In this document: one piece after another, positions 45,233 through 55,059 of the stretch | Numbering within the stretch: position 1 is the stretch's first letter | How the letters are laid out: the number at the start of each line of letters is the position of its first letter | Assembly: GCF_002218065.1 (NCBI RefSeq) | Contig: NZ_BDUB01000001.1 | Location: 4,559,118 to 4,623,117 of the forward strand | Reading direction: 5' to 3' | From: Nodularia sp. NIES-3585 | Lineage (GTDB): Bacteria; Cyanobacteriota; Cyanobacteriia; Cyanobacteriales; Nostocaceae | Length of the DNA: 64,000 bases | The notes under the pieces: generated by a model | Seen by the model: only the letters and a program-made list of their open reading frames with translations | Told to the model about the DNA's origin: nothing | Databases searched by the model: none | Translations under genes and position numbers: made by a program

Positions 45233-46495
45233 ATGACTTTCACCCCTACCAAAACCCTAGCTGATAAAGTTCGCGCTGATTTCCCGATATTGCATCAGGA
45301 AGTTAACGGGAAACCTTTAGTTTATCTGGATAATGCAGCTACTTCCCAAAAACCTTTGTTCGTGTTAAACATCCTGCGGGATTATTACGAACAATATAAT
45401 GCTAATGTGCATCGTGGCGCTCATACTCTGAGTGCTAAAGCCACTGATGCTTATGAAGGTGCGCGAGATAAAGTAGCTAAATTTATTAATGCTGCTTCAC
45501 GTCAGGAAATCATCTACACCCGCAACGCCAGTGAAGCCATTAACCTGGTAGCTTACAGCTGGGGGATGAACAATTTGCAAGCAGGGGACGAAATTATTAT
45601 GTCGGTGATGGAACACCACAGTAATATCGTTCCTTGGCAACTTGTATCACAAAAAACGGGTGCGGTGTTAAAGTTTGTGGAATTGACACCAGAAGGAAGT
45701 TTTGATTTAGAACAGTTTAAAAAACTGATTTCTGACAAGACTAAATTAGTTGCTGTGAGTCATGTTTCTAATACTTTGGGATGTATTAATCCAGTCGCAG
45801 AAATTGCGAAGATTACTCACAAATACGGTGCAAAATTATTAGTTGATGGTTGCCAAAGCATACCACATATGCCCGTGGATGTGCAACAAATAGACTGTGA
45901 TTGGTTGGTTGCTTCCGGTCATAAAATGTGCGCCCCCACTGGCATAGGATTTTTGTATGGTAAATTGGAAATCTTAGAATCAATGCCGCCATTTTTTGGT
46001 GGGGGTGAAATGATTGCAGATGTGTATTTAGATCATTCTACCTACGCCGAATTACCCCATAAATTTGAAGCTGGTACTCCTGCAATTGCGGAGGCGATCG
46101 CCTTGGGTGCTGCGGTAGATTATCTTAGTAATATTGGCATGGATAAAATCCACGCCTACGAAGCCGAACTCACAGCGTATTTGTTCCAACAATTAGAGCA
46201 AATACCCCAAATTACAATTTACGGCCCCAAACCCAACGCCAAAGGGGAAGGAAGGGCTGCATTAGCTGCATTTACAGCCGCAGATGTTCACCCCAATGAC
46301 TTATCGACATTATTAGATCAAGAAGGCGTAGCGATTCGTTCTGGACACCACTGCACTCAACCATTACACCGTTACTTAGCTTTACCGGGAACCGCACGGG
46401 TAAGTTTATCTTTTTACAACACCCGCGAAGAAATTGACATTTTCATCAAAGCGCTTAAGGAAACTCTGGACTTTTTTGCTGGTTTCCTGGCTTAA
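45233..46495 (+). CDS. sufS: Cysteine desulfurase SufS
   Basis: 420 residues. PLP Lys in [19 protein letters not shown] and active Cys in [14 protein letters not shown], the group II SufS type. Takes sulfur from cysteine for the SufBCD scaffold. Last gene of the operon; a strong terminator follows at once. The 123-base gap before it holds AATCTAAA repeats. Confidence 0.96.
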   Translation: MTFTPTKTLADKVRADFPILHQEVNGKPLVYLDNAATSQKPLFVLNILRDYYEQYNANVHRGAHTLSAKATDAYEGARDKVAKFINAASRQEIIYTRNASEAINLVAYSWGMNNLQAGDEIIMSVMEHHSNIVPWQLVSQKTGAVLKFVELTPEGSFDLEQFKKLISDKTKLVAVSHVSNTLGCINPVAEIAKITHKYGAKLLVDGCQSIPHMPVDVQQIDCDWLVASGHKMCAPTGIGFLYGKLEILESMPPFFGGGEMIADVYLDHSTYAELPHKFEAGTPAIAEAIALGAAVDYLSNIGMDKIHAYEAELTAYLFQQLEQIPQITIYGPKPNAKGEGRAALAAFTAADVHPNDLSTLLDQEGVAIRSGHHCTQPLHRYLALPGTARVSLSFYNTREEIDIFIKALKETLDFFAGFLA

Positions 46496-46500
46496 ATACA

Positions 46501-46523
46501 AGGTGGGTAATTCCCACCTTTTT
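46501..46523 (+). terminator. Terminator of the suf operon
   Basis: AGGTGGG-TAATT-CCCACCT followed by TTTT, 5 bases after the sufS stop. Confidence 0.85.
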
Positions 46524-46603
46524 GGTGTTCCCTTAGCCATATAGCATTTTCCAGTCTAATAAAATACAAAACTATCTGCGTTTAATTATTACTGCTTGTA
46601 CCT

Positions 46604-46740
46604 CAATACGGTTCAGTTTAGGCTAAAACTCCTGCTCAAAGCCTATTTTTTGAACGTTCGCGTAGCGTGCGCGTAGCGCATACCGCAAAGAACGCAAAGG
46701 ACACAAAGATAAGAAAGAAAGGCTTAACTGAACTGTATTG
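46604..46740. mobile_element. 137-bp MITE with 10-bp target duplication
   Basis: Ends CAATACGGTTCAGTTTAGGC and, reversed, CAATACAGTTCAGTTAAGCC (about 17 of 20 match). Flanked directly by GCTTGTACCT on both sides (46594-46603 and 46741-46750). Inside it carries the 27-bp palindromic repeat (46656-46682) also found in tnpB and a CCGCAAAGAACGCAAAGGAC tract. No coding capacity. The rest of 46496-47030 has another palindromic repeat (GCGATAGCGAAGCGCTGCGA at 46893) and the terC promoter region. Confidence 0.85.
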
Positions 46741-47030
46741 GCTTGTACCTCACTTGAATGGGAATTGCTATAAATTTTTCAAACATCCTCTCAGCCCGAC
46801 TTTTGGAAACAGTCAGGGATTTTTTCATACTCCAAGGAAATGTTAAAACTTTTGGTGTATTGAATAACACCTAGAAATCCCGAACCGTAACGCGATAGCG
46901 AAGCGCTGCGAAGCAATCGCCTGGATATCCTCCTCATGAGAATGAGACAGCAACACGTTAAGCTAGATAAGAGTAGCATTTTGTTGCACTTTTCAGATAA
47001 TTTTTATTTTTCCTGCTTGAGAAACCCGGA

Positions 47031-47756
47031 ATGCTAGACCACATTTTTGATTACCTTCACTTTAATTTCAGCGTTGAAGCCCCGATAGTGCTGCTAATCC
47101 TGGTTCTATTAGAGGCGGTGCTATCTGCTGATAACGCGATCGCCCTCGCTGCGATCGCCCAAGGATTAGAAGACAAGGAACTCGAACGTAAAGCCCTCAA
47201 CTTTGGTTTAGTCGTTGCTTATGTGCTGCGAATTAGCCTGATTCTTACTGCCACTTGGATACAAAAATACTGGCAATTTGAATTATTAGGTGCTGCCTAT
47301 TTGCTGTGGTTGGTGTTTCAACACTTTACCTCAGAAGAAGCCAAAGACGAGCATCATCACGGCCCCCGTTTTAATTCTTTGTTGCAAGCCGTACCTGTAA
47401 TTGCCTTTACAGATTTAGCATTTTCCTTGGATAGTGTGACTACTGCGATCGCGGTTTCTCAAGAAAAGTGGCTAGTGCTGACTGGTGCAACAATTGGCAT
47501 CATTACCTTGCGATTTATGACCGGATTATTTATCCGTTGGTTAGACGAATTTAAAAACCTCGAAGATGCCGGTTATATCACCGTAGCGTTTGTCGGTTTT
47601 CGCCTGTTATTGCGAGTGATTAACGATAATTTAGTCCCACCAGAATGGGCAGTAATTTCTGCGATCGCGCTGGTTCTCGTCTGGGGATTTTCTGTGCGTA
47701 ATGTCATTGAAGAAGTACCCGAATTAGAACCAGAAAAAAGTCAAGTTTCCAAATGA
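47031..47756 (+). CDS. TerC-family membrane protein
   Basis: 241 residues with about seven membrane segments. LLEAVLSADNAIALAAIAQ and VIAFTDLAFSLDSVTTAIAV hold the paired acidic residues (SADN, SLDS) of TerC/YkoY proteins, which move Mn2+ out or help metallate exported enzymes. I saw no Mn riboswitch upstream. Confidence 0.88.
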   Translation: MLDHIFDYLHFNFSVEAPIVLLILVLLEAVLSADNAIALAAIAQGLEDKELERKALNFGLVVAYVLRISLILTATWIQKYWQFELLGAAYLLWLVFQHFTSEEAKDEHHHGPRFNSLLQAVPVIAFTDLAFSLDSVTTAIAVSQEKWLVLTGATIGIITLRFMTGLFIRWLDEFKNLEDAGYITVAFVGFRLLLRVINDNLVPPEWAVISAIALVLVWGFSVRNVIEEVPELEPEKSQVSK

Positions 47757-47794
47757 GGTGAGGGATTTAACAAATTTCCCCCACACCCCTGTAG

Positions 47795-47818
47795 AGACGC
47801 GATGCATCGCGTCTTTTT
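47795..47818. terminator. 20-bp perfect palindrome plus T run
   Basis: AGACGCGATGCATCGCGTCT followed by TTTT, between the convergent terC and ndk genes. It belongs to the same palindromic repeat family as 5853 and 37190 and appears to serve as terC terminator. Confidence 0.75.
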
Positions 47819-47821
47819 AAA

Positions 47822-48271
47822 CTATTCCTGCAACCAAGGTGTTAAATGTGGTTGCCAACTAACTAATTCTTCTTCTTTGAACCACAAAGCTATTTCTCTG
47901 TGTGCAGTTTCCAAAGCATCAGATCCGTGGATCAGATTCCGGCCAATATTAGTGCCAAAATCGCCCCGAATTGTGCCAGGTTCTGCCGTTAAGGGGTTAG
48001 TAGCGCCAATAATTTTTCTTGCCGAAGCCACAACGCCGTCACCTTCCCAAACCATCGCGACTACGGGACCAGAGGTGATAAATTCCACTAAACTGGCAAA
48101 AAATGGTCGTTCCTTGTGAACATCATAATGCTGTTCAGCCAATTCGCGGCTGACTTTCATGAATTTCAAACCCACGAGGGTAAAACCTTTAGTTTCATAG
48201 CGACGGATGATTTCCGCTATCAGTCCACGCTGTACACCATCAGGTTTAATTGCTAAAAAAGTACGTTCCAA
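47822..48271 (-). CDS. ndk: Nucleoside diphosphate kinase
   Basis: 149 residues. Active-site His in [12 protein letters not shown]; start [16 protein letters not shown] and [18 protein letters not shown] are invariant. Balances NTP pools. The start codon is TTG (48271) with GGGAG about 7 bases before; no in-frame ATG gives a complete N-terminus. Confidence 0.96.
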   Translation of the reverse strand: MERTFLAIKPDGVQRGLIAEIIRRYETKGFTLVGLKFMKVSRELAEQHYDVHKERPFFASLVEFITSGPVVAMVWEGDGVVASARKIIGATNPLTAEPGTIRGDFGTNIGRNLIHGSDALETAHREIALWFKEEELVSWQPHLTPWLQE

Positions 48272-48486
48272 AGCTATCTCCCAAAACTTAATCCGTTTTT
48301 TATCTGGTCATAGTTGTGATCCTTGGCCTCTTGTCTTGGAGAGTTCACACCATTGACAAATGACAAATGACCAATGACTACTGACCAATCAGAGTTTATC
48401 TCAGAAATTCTCTTTGAGTACATATCCGTTGCAAGTCGAATGCGCTAAATTGTTAATTCGTGGGTGCAATACAGAGGTCACGACAA

Positions 48487-50502
48487 ATGGGTGCTGAATC
48501 AACTGCTACATCTGAAGAGGTGGTCATGCCTTCCAATGGACATAAATCGGAATTGAAAAATCACAAACAAAAAAAGCTGCTACCACCTAGTAGCACTACG
48601 GCAGTTTTGCCTGGGTCTTGGAAAATTGAGGACAGCGAAGCTTTATACCGCATAGAAGGTTGGGGAGAACCATATTTTTCCATTAACGCTGCGGGTCATA
48701 TTACAGTTTCTCCTAAGGGCGATCGCGGTGGTTCTCTAGACTTGTTTGAATTAGTCAACGCCTTGAAGCAGCGTAACTTGGGACTGCCGATGTTAATTCG
48801 CTTCTCCGATATTTTGGAAGACCGGATCGAGCGGTTGAATGCTTGTTTTAACAAAGCGATCGCCCGCTATAACTACCCAGGGGTATATCGTGGCGTGTTC
48901 CCTGTCAAGTGCAACCAGGAACGCCATTTAATTGAAGATTTAGTCAAATTTGGCAAACCTCACCAGTTTGGCTTAGAAGCCGGTTCTAAGCCCGAATTAA
49001 TGATTGCTTTAGCCTTGTTGGATACACCAGGCGCATTGCTGATTTGCAACGGCTACAAAGACCGGGAATACATCGAAACCGCAATGTTAGCCCAACGACT
49101 AGGGCAAACCTCAATTATCGTCATTGAGCAGGTTGAGGAAGTCGATTTGGTAATTGCGGCACACCGTCAGTTAGGCATTAAACCCATTGTCGGAGTTCGC
49201 GCCAAATTGAGTACCCAAGGTATGGGACGCTGGGGAACATCCACAGGCGATCGCGCTAAGTTTGGTCTGACAATTCCCGAAATCATGGGAGCTGTTAATA
49301 AGCTGCGCGAAGCTAATTTACTGGATTGTTTGCAGTTGATGCACTTTCACATTGGCTCCCAAATCTCAGCCATCAATGTGATTAAAGATGCCATTCAAGA
49401 AGCTAGCCGTATCTACGTAGAATTAGCCATGTTGGGGGCAGACATGAAATACCTCGATGTCGGCGGCGGCTTGGGTGTAGATTACGACGGTTCTCAAACC
49501 AACTTCTACGCCTCGAAAAACTACAATATGCAAAACTATGCTAACGACATCGTTGCGGAATTAAAAGATACCTGTGCAGAGCGGCAGATTCCCGTACCAA
49601 CACTGATTAGTGAAAGTGGAAGAGCGATCGCCTCTCACCAATCCGTACTAATTTTTGATGTTCTTAGTACTAGTGATGTGCCGCTAGATTTACCAGAACC
49701 CCCAGAAGAAGAAGAATCCCCCGTCATCAAATACTTGTGGGAAACGTACCAATCCATCAACCAAGATAATTATCAAGAATTTTACCACGACGCAGCCCAA
49801 TTTAAAGAAGAAGCCATCAGCCGATTCAACTTAGGAATTCTGCGTCTCCAAGAACGAGCTAAAGCCGAGCGACTCTACTGGGCTTGCTGTCAAAAAATTC
49901 TGAACATTACTAGACAGCAGGAATACGTACCTGATGAATTGGAAGACCTAGAAAAGATCATGGCTTCCATTTATTACATCAATCTCTCAGTATTTCAATC
50001 AGCACCAGATTGTTGGGCAATAGACCAACTATTCCCCATCATGCCAATACACCGCCTAGACGAAGAACCCATACGCAGAGGAATATTAGCAGACCTCACC
50101 TGTGATAGTGATGGCAAAATCGACCGCTTTATTGACCTCCGTGATGTGAAATCAGTTTTAGAACTGCACACATTCCAGCCAGAAGAACCCTACTATCTGG
50201 GGATGTTCCTGAATGGAGCGTATCAAGAAATCATGGGCAATTTGCACAACCTATTTGGTAATACCAACGCGGTTCATATCCAGTTAACACCCAAAGGCTA
50301 CCAAATTCAACACATCGTCAAGGGTGACACCATGAGCGAAGTTGTCGGCTACGTGCAGTATGACTCTGAAGATATGGTAGAAAGTATCCGTCAGCGTTGT
50401 GAAAAAGCCTTAGAAGAAAAACACATCACCCTCGCTGAATCTCAGCGATTGCTACAAACCTACGAGCAGAGTCTAGGAAGATATACATATCTCAATAGCT
50501 AA
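48487..50502 (+). CDS. speA: Biosynthetic arginine decarboxylase
   Basis: 671 residues from the ATG at 48487 (AGAGG in front; a GTG nine codons earlier is possible). PLP Lys in VFPVKCNQERHLIEDLV, LQLMHFHIGSQISAI, and YLDVGGGLGVDYDGS are family blocks. Makes agmatine for polyamines from arginine; the long size is normal for bacterial SpeA. Behind it come GGCAGGGGG repeats and a 28-bp palindrome. Confidence 0.94.
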   Translation: MGAESTATSEEVVMPSNGHKSELKNHKQKKLLPPSSTTAVLPGSWKIEDSEALYRIEGWGEPYFSINAAGHITVSPKGDRGGSLDLFELVNALKQRNLGLPMLIRFSDILEDRIERLNACFNKAIARYNYPGVYRGVFPVKCNQERHLIEDLVKFGKPHQFGLEAGSKPELMIALALLDTPGALLICNGYKDREYIETAMLAQRLGQTSIIVIEQVEEVDLVIAAHRQLGIKPIVGVRAKLSTQGMGRWGTSTGDRAKFGLTIPEIMGAVNKLREANLLDCLQLMHFHIGSQISAINVIKDAIQEASRIYVELAMLGADMKYLDVGGGLGVDYDGSQTNFYASKNYNMQNYANDIVAELKDTCAERQIPVPTLISESGRAIASHQSVLIFDVLSTSDVPLDLPEPPEEEESPVIKYLWETYQSINQDNYQEFYHDAAQFKEEAISRFNLGILRLQERAKAERLYWACCQKILNITRQQEYVPDELEDLEKIMASIYYINLSVFQSAPDCWAIDQLFPIMPIHRLDEEPIRRGILADLTCDSDGKIDRFIDLRDVKSVLELHTFQPEEPYYLGMFLNGAYQEIMGNLHNLFGNTNAVHIQLTPKGYQIQHIVKGDTMSEVVGYVQYDSEDMVESIRQRCEKALEEKHITLAESQRLLQTYEQSLGRYTYLNS

Positions 50503-50590
50503 AGGGAGAAGAGGCAGGGGGCAGGGGGGAAAGATTTTGACTTCCCAATAGACATCGACCGAATTTAAATATGCCTGACCTGAAACTCCT

Positions 50591-50618
50591 GTAGAGACGT
50601 TCCATGGAACGTCTCTAC
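50591..50618. repeat. 28-bp perfect palindrome GTAGAGACGTTCCA/TGGAACGTCTCTAC
   Basis: Perfect 14-bp arms with no loop. An identical copy is at 57599-57626, and shortened relatives are at 5853, 30936, 37190 and 47795. Sits in the spacer between the convergent speA and NDP-sugar genes. Confidence 0.9.
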
Positions 50619-50694
50619 ATTCTTTTCCAGCAGATGTCTAATGAACAATCACTACTCCCCACTCCCTACTCCCTACTCCCCACTCCCCACTCCC

Positions 50695-51864
50695 CTAAGT
50701 TACATTCGTTCCCAGCAAGTCCTCAATCGCTTGCCGTTCAAAAGGTGTTTCAGAAGGCGGAGTCTGACGCGCATCAGTAATTAGCCAATCTAAAGCAGCA
50801 GCTTGAACATCTATGGCATCACCGGTTTTATCTACGCAATAACGTCCAAACACTAATTTATCAACCAGTCTCACTCCTGGGCCTAATCGCGACCATTCAA
50901 AAATTACACTGTTCTCGACTGTTGCACCATTGCATATCCAGCAATTCGGGCCAATCATTGCCGGGCCAACAATTTTAGCCCCGTCTTCAATCCTGGTCAT
51001 GCCACCAATGTACACTGGGCCTGTGATGTCTACCTTGTCCCAATTCACCGCCACATTTAAGCCAGTGTAAATCCCAGGAGCGACTTGATTACCGGGAATT
51101 TGCACATTTTTAATATCGCCTCGCAGTACACCATTAATAGCCCGCCAGTAGTCTGGGACTTTACCAATATCTACCCATTCAAAATCCATCGCAATGGCGT
51201 AGAAGGGCGCACCAACTTCTACCAATTTGGGAAATAACTGACCACCGATGTCATATTCCACACCAGAAGGGATGTACTCAAACACCTCTGGCTCAAAAAT
51301 ATAAATACCAGTGTTGATGTTGGTGCTAATAGCTTCCTCTTGGGAGGGTTTTTCTTGAAAATCTATGACGCGACTATCTTCGTCGGTGACTACTACACCG
51401 TAACTGGAAACCTCTTCAAGTGGAACAGATTTTGTAATAATGGTGGCAATTGACCCTTTGGATTTATGCCACTTCACAGCCGCAGACAAATCTAAGTCAA
51501 TCAGAGCATCACCACACAACACCACAAAGGTATCATCAAAAAATGGTGAGAAGTCTTGGATACGCCGCATTCCACCAGCTGAACCAATGGCTTCTCCCAC
51601 TAGTTTGCCGTCATCATCAATTTTGCCTTCAAAAGAATAAGCAATTTCTACGCCAAACCTTTGACCGTCACGAAAATAGTTTTCAATTTCCTCCGCCAAA
51701 TGGCTAACATTAACCATAATCTGGTTAAATCCATGTTGGCGCAAAAGTTCCAAAAGGAATTCCATCACTGGCTTTTGCAGGATAGGAATCATCGGTTTGG
51801 GAATTGTATAGGTAATAGGACGCACACGAGTACCCTTACCCGCCGCGAGAATCATGGCTTTCAT
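50695..51864 (-). CDS. NDP-sugar pyrophosphorylase (mannose-1-phosphate guanylyltransferase type)
   Basis: 389 residues. Nucleotidyltransferase start MKAMILAAGKGTRVRPITYT-IPKPMIP, then LCGDALIDLDL and FEWVDIGKVPDYW. The C-terminus (PGNQVAPGIYTGLNVAVN..IYIGGMTRIEDGAKIVGPAMIG) is a left-handed beta-helix of hexapeptide type. Makes an activated sugar for cell-wall or exopolysaccharide synthesis; which sugar is not clear. A heptamer STRR tract abuts its stop. Confidence 0.88.
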   Translation of the reverse strand: MKAMILAAGKGTRVRPITYTIPKPMIPILQKPVMEFLLELLRQHGFNQIMVNVSHLAEEIENYFRDGQRFGVEIAYSFEGKIDDDGKLVGEAIGSAGGMRRIQDFSPFFDDTFVVLCGDALIDLDLSAAVKWHKSKGSIATIITKSVPLEEVSSYGVVVTDEDSRVIDFQEKPSQEEAISTNINTGIYIFEPEVFEYIPSGVEYDIGGQLFPKLVEVGAPFYAIAMDFEWVDIGKVPDYWRAINGVLRGDIKNVQIPGNQVAPGIYTGLNVAVNWDKVDITGPVYIGGMTRIEDGAKIVGPAMIGPNCWICNGATVENSVIFEWSRLGPGVRLVDKLVFGRYCVDKTGDAIDVQAAALDWLITDARQTPPSETPFERQAIEDLLGTNVT

Positions 51865-52082
51865 AAAATTTTATTCCTCAAACACAAGCCAGTTTACTTT
51901 CATCGAGTGATACTTAATCATCAGTTTTATTTTCTGGTCTAAGTAACTCCTAAAAACAGGGATAACAGGAATTTGCTGGTTATTGCAAGCTTTTAGGTAT
52001 GGCCAGATCACAAGTAACCGATTATAATTTTAACTAATCCGGGAAATTTCCCAATTTTCTAGCGGTTGGGGATGTGAGCGAG

Positions 52083-52161
52083 TCAAACAATTTTGGATTT
52101 TGGATTTTAGATTTTAGATTGACTGCACCCATAAAGGTATGCAGCTTGGGGATTTTGGATT
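52083..52161 (+). repeat. 79-bp dispersed repeat, copy B
   Basis: 77 of 79 bases match copy A at 3770-3848. The following TTTAGATTTTAGA tract supplies the last codons and stop of scpA (stop at 52162-52164). Confidence 0.85.
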
Positions 52162-52959
52162 TTAGATTTTAGACGTAAGTAAGCGAATTTTAATTTCCTG
52201 GTAAAACTCGTCTTGTAGTAACTCGACTTTGGATTGAGATGAGAGCAGTAGTAGCGCCCAGAAAACACTAATTATGTGGCTATTTTCGGATTCATGGGGA
52301 GAATTATTTTGATGCGGTTGCTTTGTTTGAGTCCACAAATCTACCAATTGTTCTAAATTTAAACAGTTTTGGGCTTTAAATAGCTCGCTTGCGGAACAAT
52401 GCAACACTTGCTCTAGTTCTCCAGCTACTTCCGTCAGATTTTCCTGGTGAGCTAACTCTAACGCCTGTCGCATATTTTGGGCGCTGGGTTGACGTTTGGC
52501 GCGAACAGGTTTGTGGGATTTCTGAACAAGTTGCAGCTGGTTGGCCATAATCTGCAATTGCTTGATTAACTCTTGCAGAGTCACGCGACGCTTTGGCGGT
52601 GGCATTGCTGAGGGACGGCGGCGCAGGTGTCGCTCTAATTGCAGACGATGAGCATGATGTAATAACCCATCTTCACTGGCTGAGAGGGCATCATCTGCCA
52701 TATTCTCCTGTGCATCGTCTACTGTAGATAATTGCATCAAAGTGTTAGCCTTGTATAAAACTAGCATCGATGCTGACAAAAAAGCTTGTCCCGATTGCGA
52801 CAAGTCGGACTCATACCCTCTAGCTGTGGCTTCCGGTGCCATTAGTTCTAGGTAACGGTCAATTACTTCAATTACCTGCACATCCCAAGGATCGATGTCG
52901 CCTTGTTCTGCCTGCTCAATTAGGTGTGTGATTGTTTCTAATAATTCGGAAGCATCCAT
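52162..52959 (-). CDS. scpA: Segregation and condensation protein ScpA
   Basis: 265 residues. ETITHLIEQAEQGDIDPWDVQVIEVIDRYLEL and AFLSASMLVLYKANTLM are the kleisin N-terminal SMC-binding part; SVFWALLLLSSQSKVELLQDEFYQEIKI is the winged-helix end. Works with Smc and ScpB in chromosome condensation. The C-terminal TSKI residues and stop derive from the adjoining repeat. No clear SD. Confidence 0.92.
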   Translation of the reverse strand: MDASELLETITHLIEQAEQGDIDPWDVQVIEVIDRYLELMAPEATARGYESDLSQSGQAFLSASMLVLYKANTLMQLSTVDDAQENMADDALSASEDGLLHHAHRLQLERHLRRRPSAMPPPKRRVTLQELIKQLQIMANQLQLVQKSHKPVRAKRQPSAQNMRQALELAHQENLTEVAGELEQVLHCSASELFKAQNCLNLEQLVDLWTQTKQPHQNNSPHESENSHIISVFWALLLLSSQSKVELLQDEFYQEIKIRLLTSKI

Positions 52960-53051
52960 AAAATTTGGTCAAAAACCTGAATGAAAGATTTTCTGGATAT
53001 ATACCAAGTTTTCCGGTTTGGCGATCGCTATATCCTTTAAAATAATTGTTC

Positions 53052-54737
53052 TTAATCAACTTCTACATTGACAACAGGTTGAGTCGGTGTAGCTGACGGA
53101 ATCAACTCTAAGGCAGATTCCAGAGCCTGGAGACGACTTTCTACTTGATAAACCAAAGCAAAACGTTCCAAAAGCTTTAACTTTTTGATCCGGCTTTCTG
53201 TACGTCCCGTGGCTCCAACTAGAAATACATGACGATCTTTAGCGGTAGCATCTTCTACCATTGTTTCAATAGCCAGTGCTGCTGTGACTCCTAATAATGG
53301 GACATCACTCATATCTAAAAGCAGTACTGTATAATCCTCAACAATGGTCATGCGCTGGGAAATGACTTTTGCCGCCCCAAAGCTCATTGGCCCGCCTAAT
53401 TGAAATAATAATATGCGGCCTTTAGCCCTAGTAAGCAGATGCTGTTCCTCTGGAGTCAGTCTGAGTTCATTTGTGGGTTCTGTACCCGCCTTGACGCGAT
53501 CGCTTTGTAAATCTGTTAAATTCTTAACAGTGAGCAAGTTAGCCACAAACACTCCCACAGCAACTGCGGTAATTAAATCAACAAATACCGTCAGTAACAT
53601 CACCGCATACATCAAACCCGTTGTTTTTAAAGAAATTTGATGCGCTCGTTTGATAAATCCCCAGTCAATTATATCAATCCCCACCTTGAGTAAAATTCCT
53701 GCTAGCACTGCGTTGGGAATGACTGTAGTTAAAGGACGCGCCCACAAGGTAATAATCAGCAATACCAAAGCATGAAATATACCTGATAAAGCCGAACGCC
53801 CTCCAGCTTGGACATTAGTCACTGTCCGCATGGTGGCTCCAGCACCGGGTAAACCCCCAAATAGCCCAGAGATGCAGTTACCAATACCTTGACCAATCAA
53901 TTCTTGATCAGAATTATGCTGGGTGCGGGTAATATTATCTGCTACCAGGGAAGTCAACAGTGAGTCAATTGATCCCAACACCCCTAGCATCAGCCCATAA
54001 CCTACCATATCCTTGAAATCGCTCCAGATAAATACAGGTATTCGTGGGGTGGGTAATCCTGTAGGAAACGAGCCAATGCGGCTAATATCAGCATTATTCC
54101 CTAGAAATACTACTGATACAACTGTCCCCACTATTAATGCCAGTAATGGGGCTGGAAGAATGCGGTTCAGCTTAGGTGGTGCAGTAAATACAATGACCAA
54201 GGACAGCAAACCTAGTCCTAAAGCTGCTGGTTTGGGATTACTCAAGTCAACAGGTAACTGTCGCAGTACACCCCACACTCCTCCTGTGCTTTCGTAACCG
54301 AGAAAAGGTTCTATTTGCAACAGGATAATAATTATACCAACGCCAGACATGAAACCGGAAATCACGGTGTAGGGCATAAGGGTGATGTATTGTCCTAGCC
54401 GCAGCACCCCAAAGAGAATTTGAAACAAACCGCCTAGCATTACCACTGTAAAGGACATGGCTAGTCCAGTCTCAGGGTGTTTAGCAATCAGCATTGTGAA
54501 AACTGTGGTGATCACCACAGTCATGGGGCCTGTGGGTCCAGAAACTTGGGCGGGTGTACCACCGAACAAAGCCGCAAAAAAACCGACAAAAATGGCACCG
54601 TAGAGACCTGCGATCGCTCCAGCACCTGATGAAACACCGAAGGCTAATGCTAGCGGTAATGCCACAATTGCCGCAGTTAAGCCACCAAACAGGTCGCCCC
54701 GGAGATTCCTGAAATGAATTTTATTCACAAGTGTCAT
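53052..54737 (-). CDS. bicA: BicA-type SulP bicarbonate transporter
   Basis: 561 residues. The start IHFRNLRGDLFGGLTAAIVA-LPLALAFGVSSGAGA and VSGPTGPMTVVITT, MPYTVISGFMSGVGIIIILLQ closely resemble BicA, the Na+-dependent HCO3- importer of the CO2-concentrating mechanism. About 12-14 membrane helices, then a cytoplasmic STAS domain (RILLFQLGGPMSFGAAKVIS..LLLDMSDVPLLGV). A sulfate-transporting SulP is possible but less likely on sequence. Confidence 0.88.
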   Translation of the reverse strand: MTLVNKIHFRNLRGDLFGGLTAAIVALPLALAFGVSSGAGAIAGLYGAIFVGFFAALFGGTPAQVSGPTGPMTVVITTVFTMLIAKHPETGLAMSFTVVMLGGLFQILFGVLRLGQYITLMPYTVISGFMSGVGIIIILLQIEPFLGYESTGGVWGVLRQLPVDLSNPKPAALGLGLLSLVIVFTAPPKLNRILPAPLLALIVGTVVSVVFLGNNADISRIGSFPTGLPTPRIPVFIWSDFKDMVGYGLMLGVLGSIDSLLTSLVADNITRTQHNSDQELIGQGIGNCISGLFGGLPGAGATMRTVTNVQAGGRSALSGIFHALVLLIITLWARPLTTVIPNAVLAGILLKVGIDIIDWGFIKRAHQISLKTTGLMYAVMLLTVFVDLITAVAVGVFVANLLTVKNLTDLQSDRVKAGTEPTNELRLTPEEQHLLTRAKGRILLFQLGGPMSFGAAKVISQRMTIVEDYTVLLLDMSDVPLLGVTAALAIETMVEDATAKDRHVFLVGATGRTESRIKKLKLLERFALVYQVESRLQALESALELIPSATPTQPVVNVEVD

Positions 54738-55059
54738 AACTTGAATGCTGGAATACGATTAGTTTTGATTATGTGTTTTCAAACTTTATGGTCAGTGGCA
54801 ATATTCATGGCTATCATACACAATAAATAGTTAGCCACTTAGAGAGAGTGTGACAAAATATTGCTTACTATATTAAATCTAAGTAAATTTGTCTACAAGT
54901 TAGCTATTCTTTGATTACTGTGCAATATTTTGCCTCAGTTTGACTGGATTTTTGAACAGGCAGTCATAATAGATCAAACTGGTCAACTGAATAAGTAACT
55001 TTGTTGTTGAAAATACATATACCAACAGTTTTGAGAATTTGCGGGTAACCCTTGAGTAT
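54738..55059. other. Spacer upstream of bicA, nothing recognised
   Basis: 322 AT-rich bases. It should hold the bicA promoter. No repeat or inverted operator was evident. Confidence 0.45.

Noticed and set aside
46791-46979. 62-codon minus-strand frame before terC
   Set aside because: About a third is a palindromic repeat (GCGATAGCGAAGCGCTGCGA) and there is no ribosome site.
46900-47030. Mn-sensing yybP-ykoY riboswitch upstream of the TerC gene
   Set aside because: The expected conserved loops were not seen; the leader is mostly a repeat and AT-rich DNA.
53052-54737. Sulfate permease call for the SulP gene
   Set aside because: The N-terminal and GPTGPM regions resemble BicA more; sulfate transport remains a lesser alternative.
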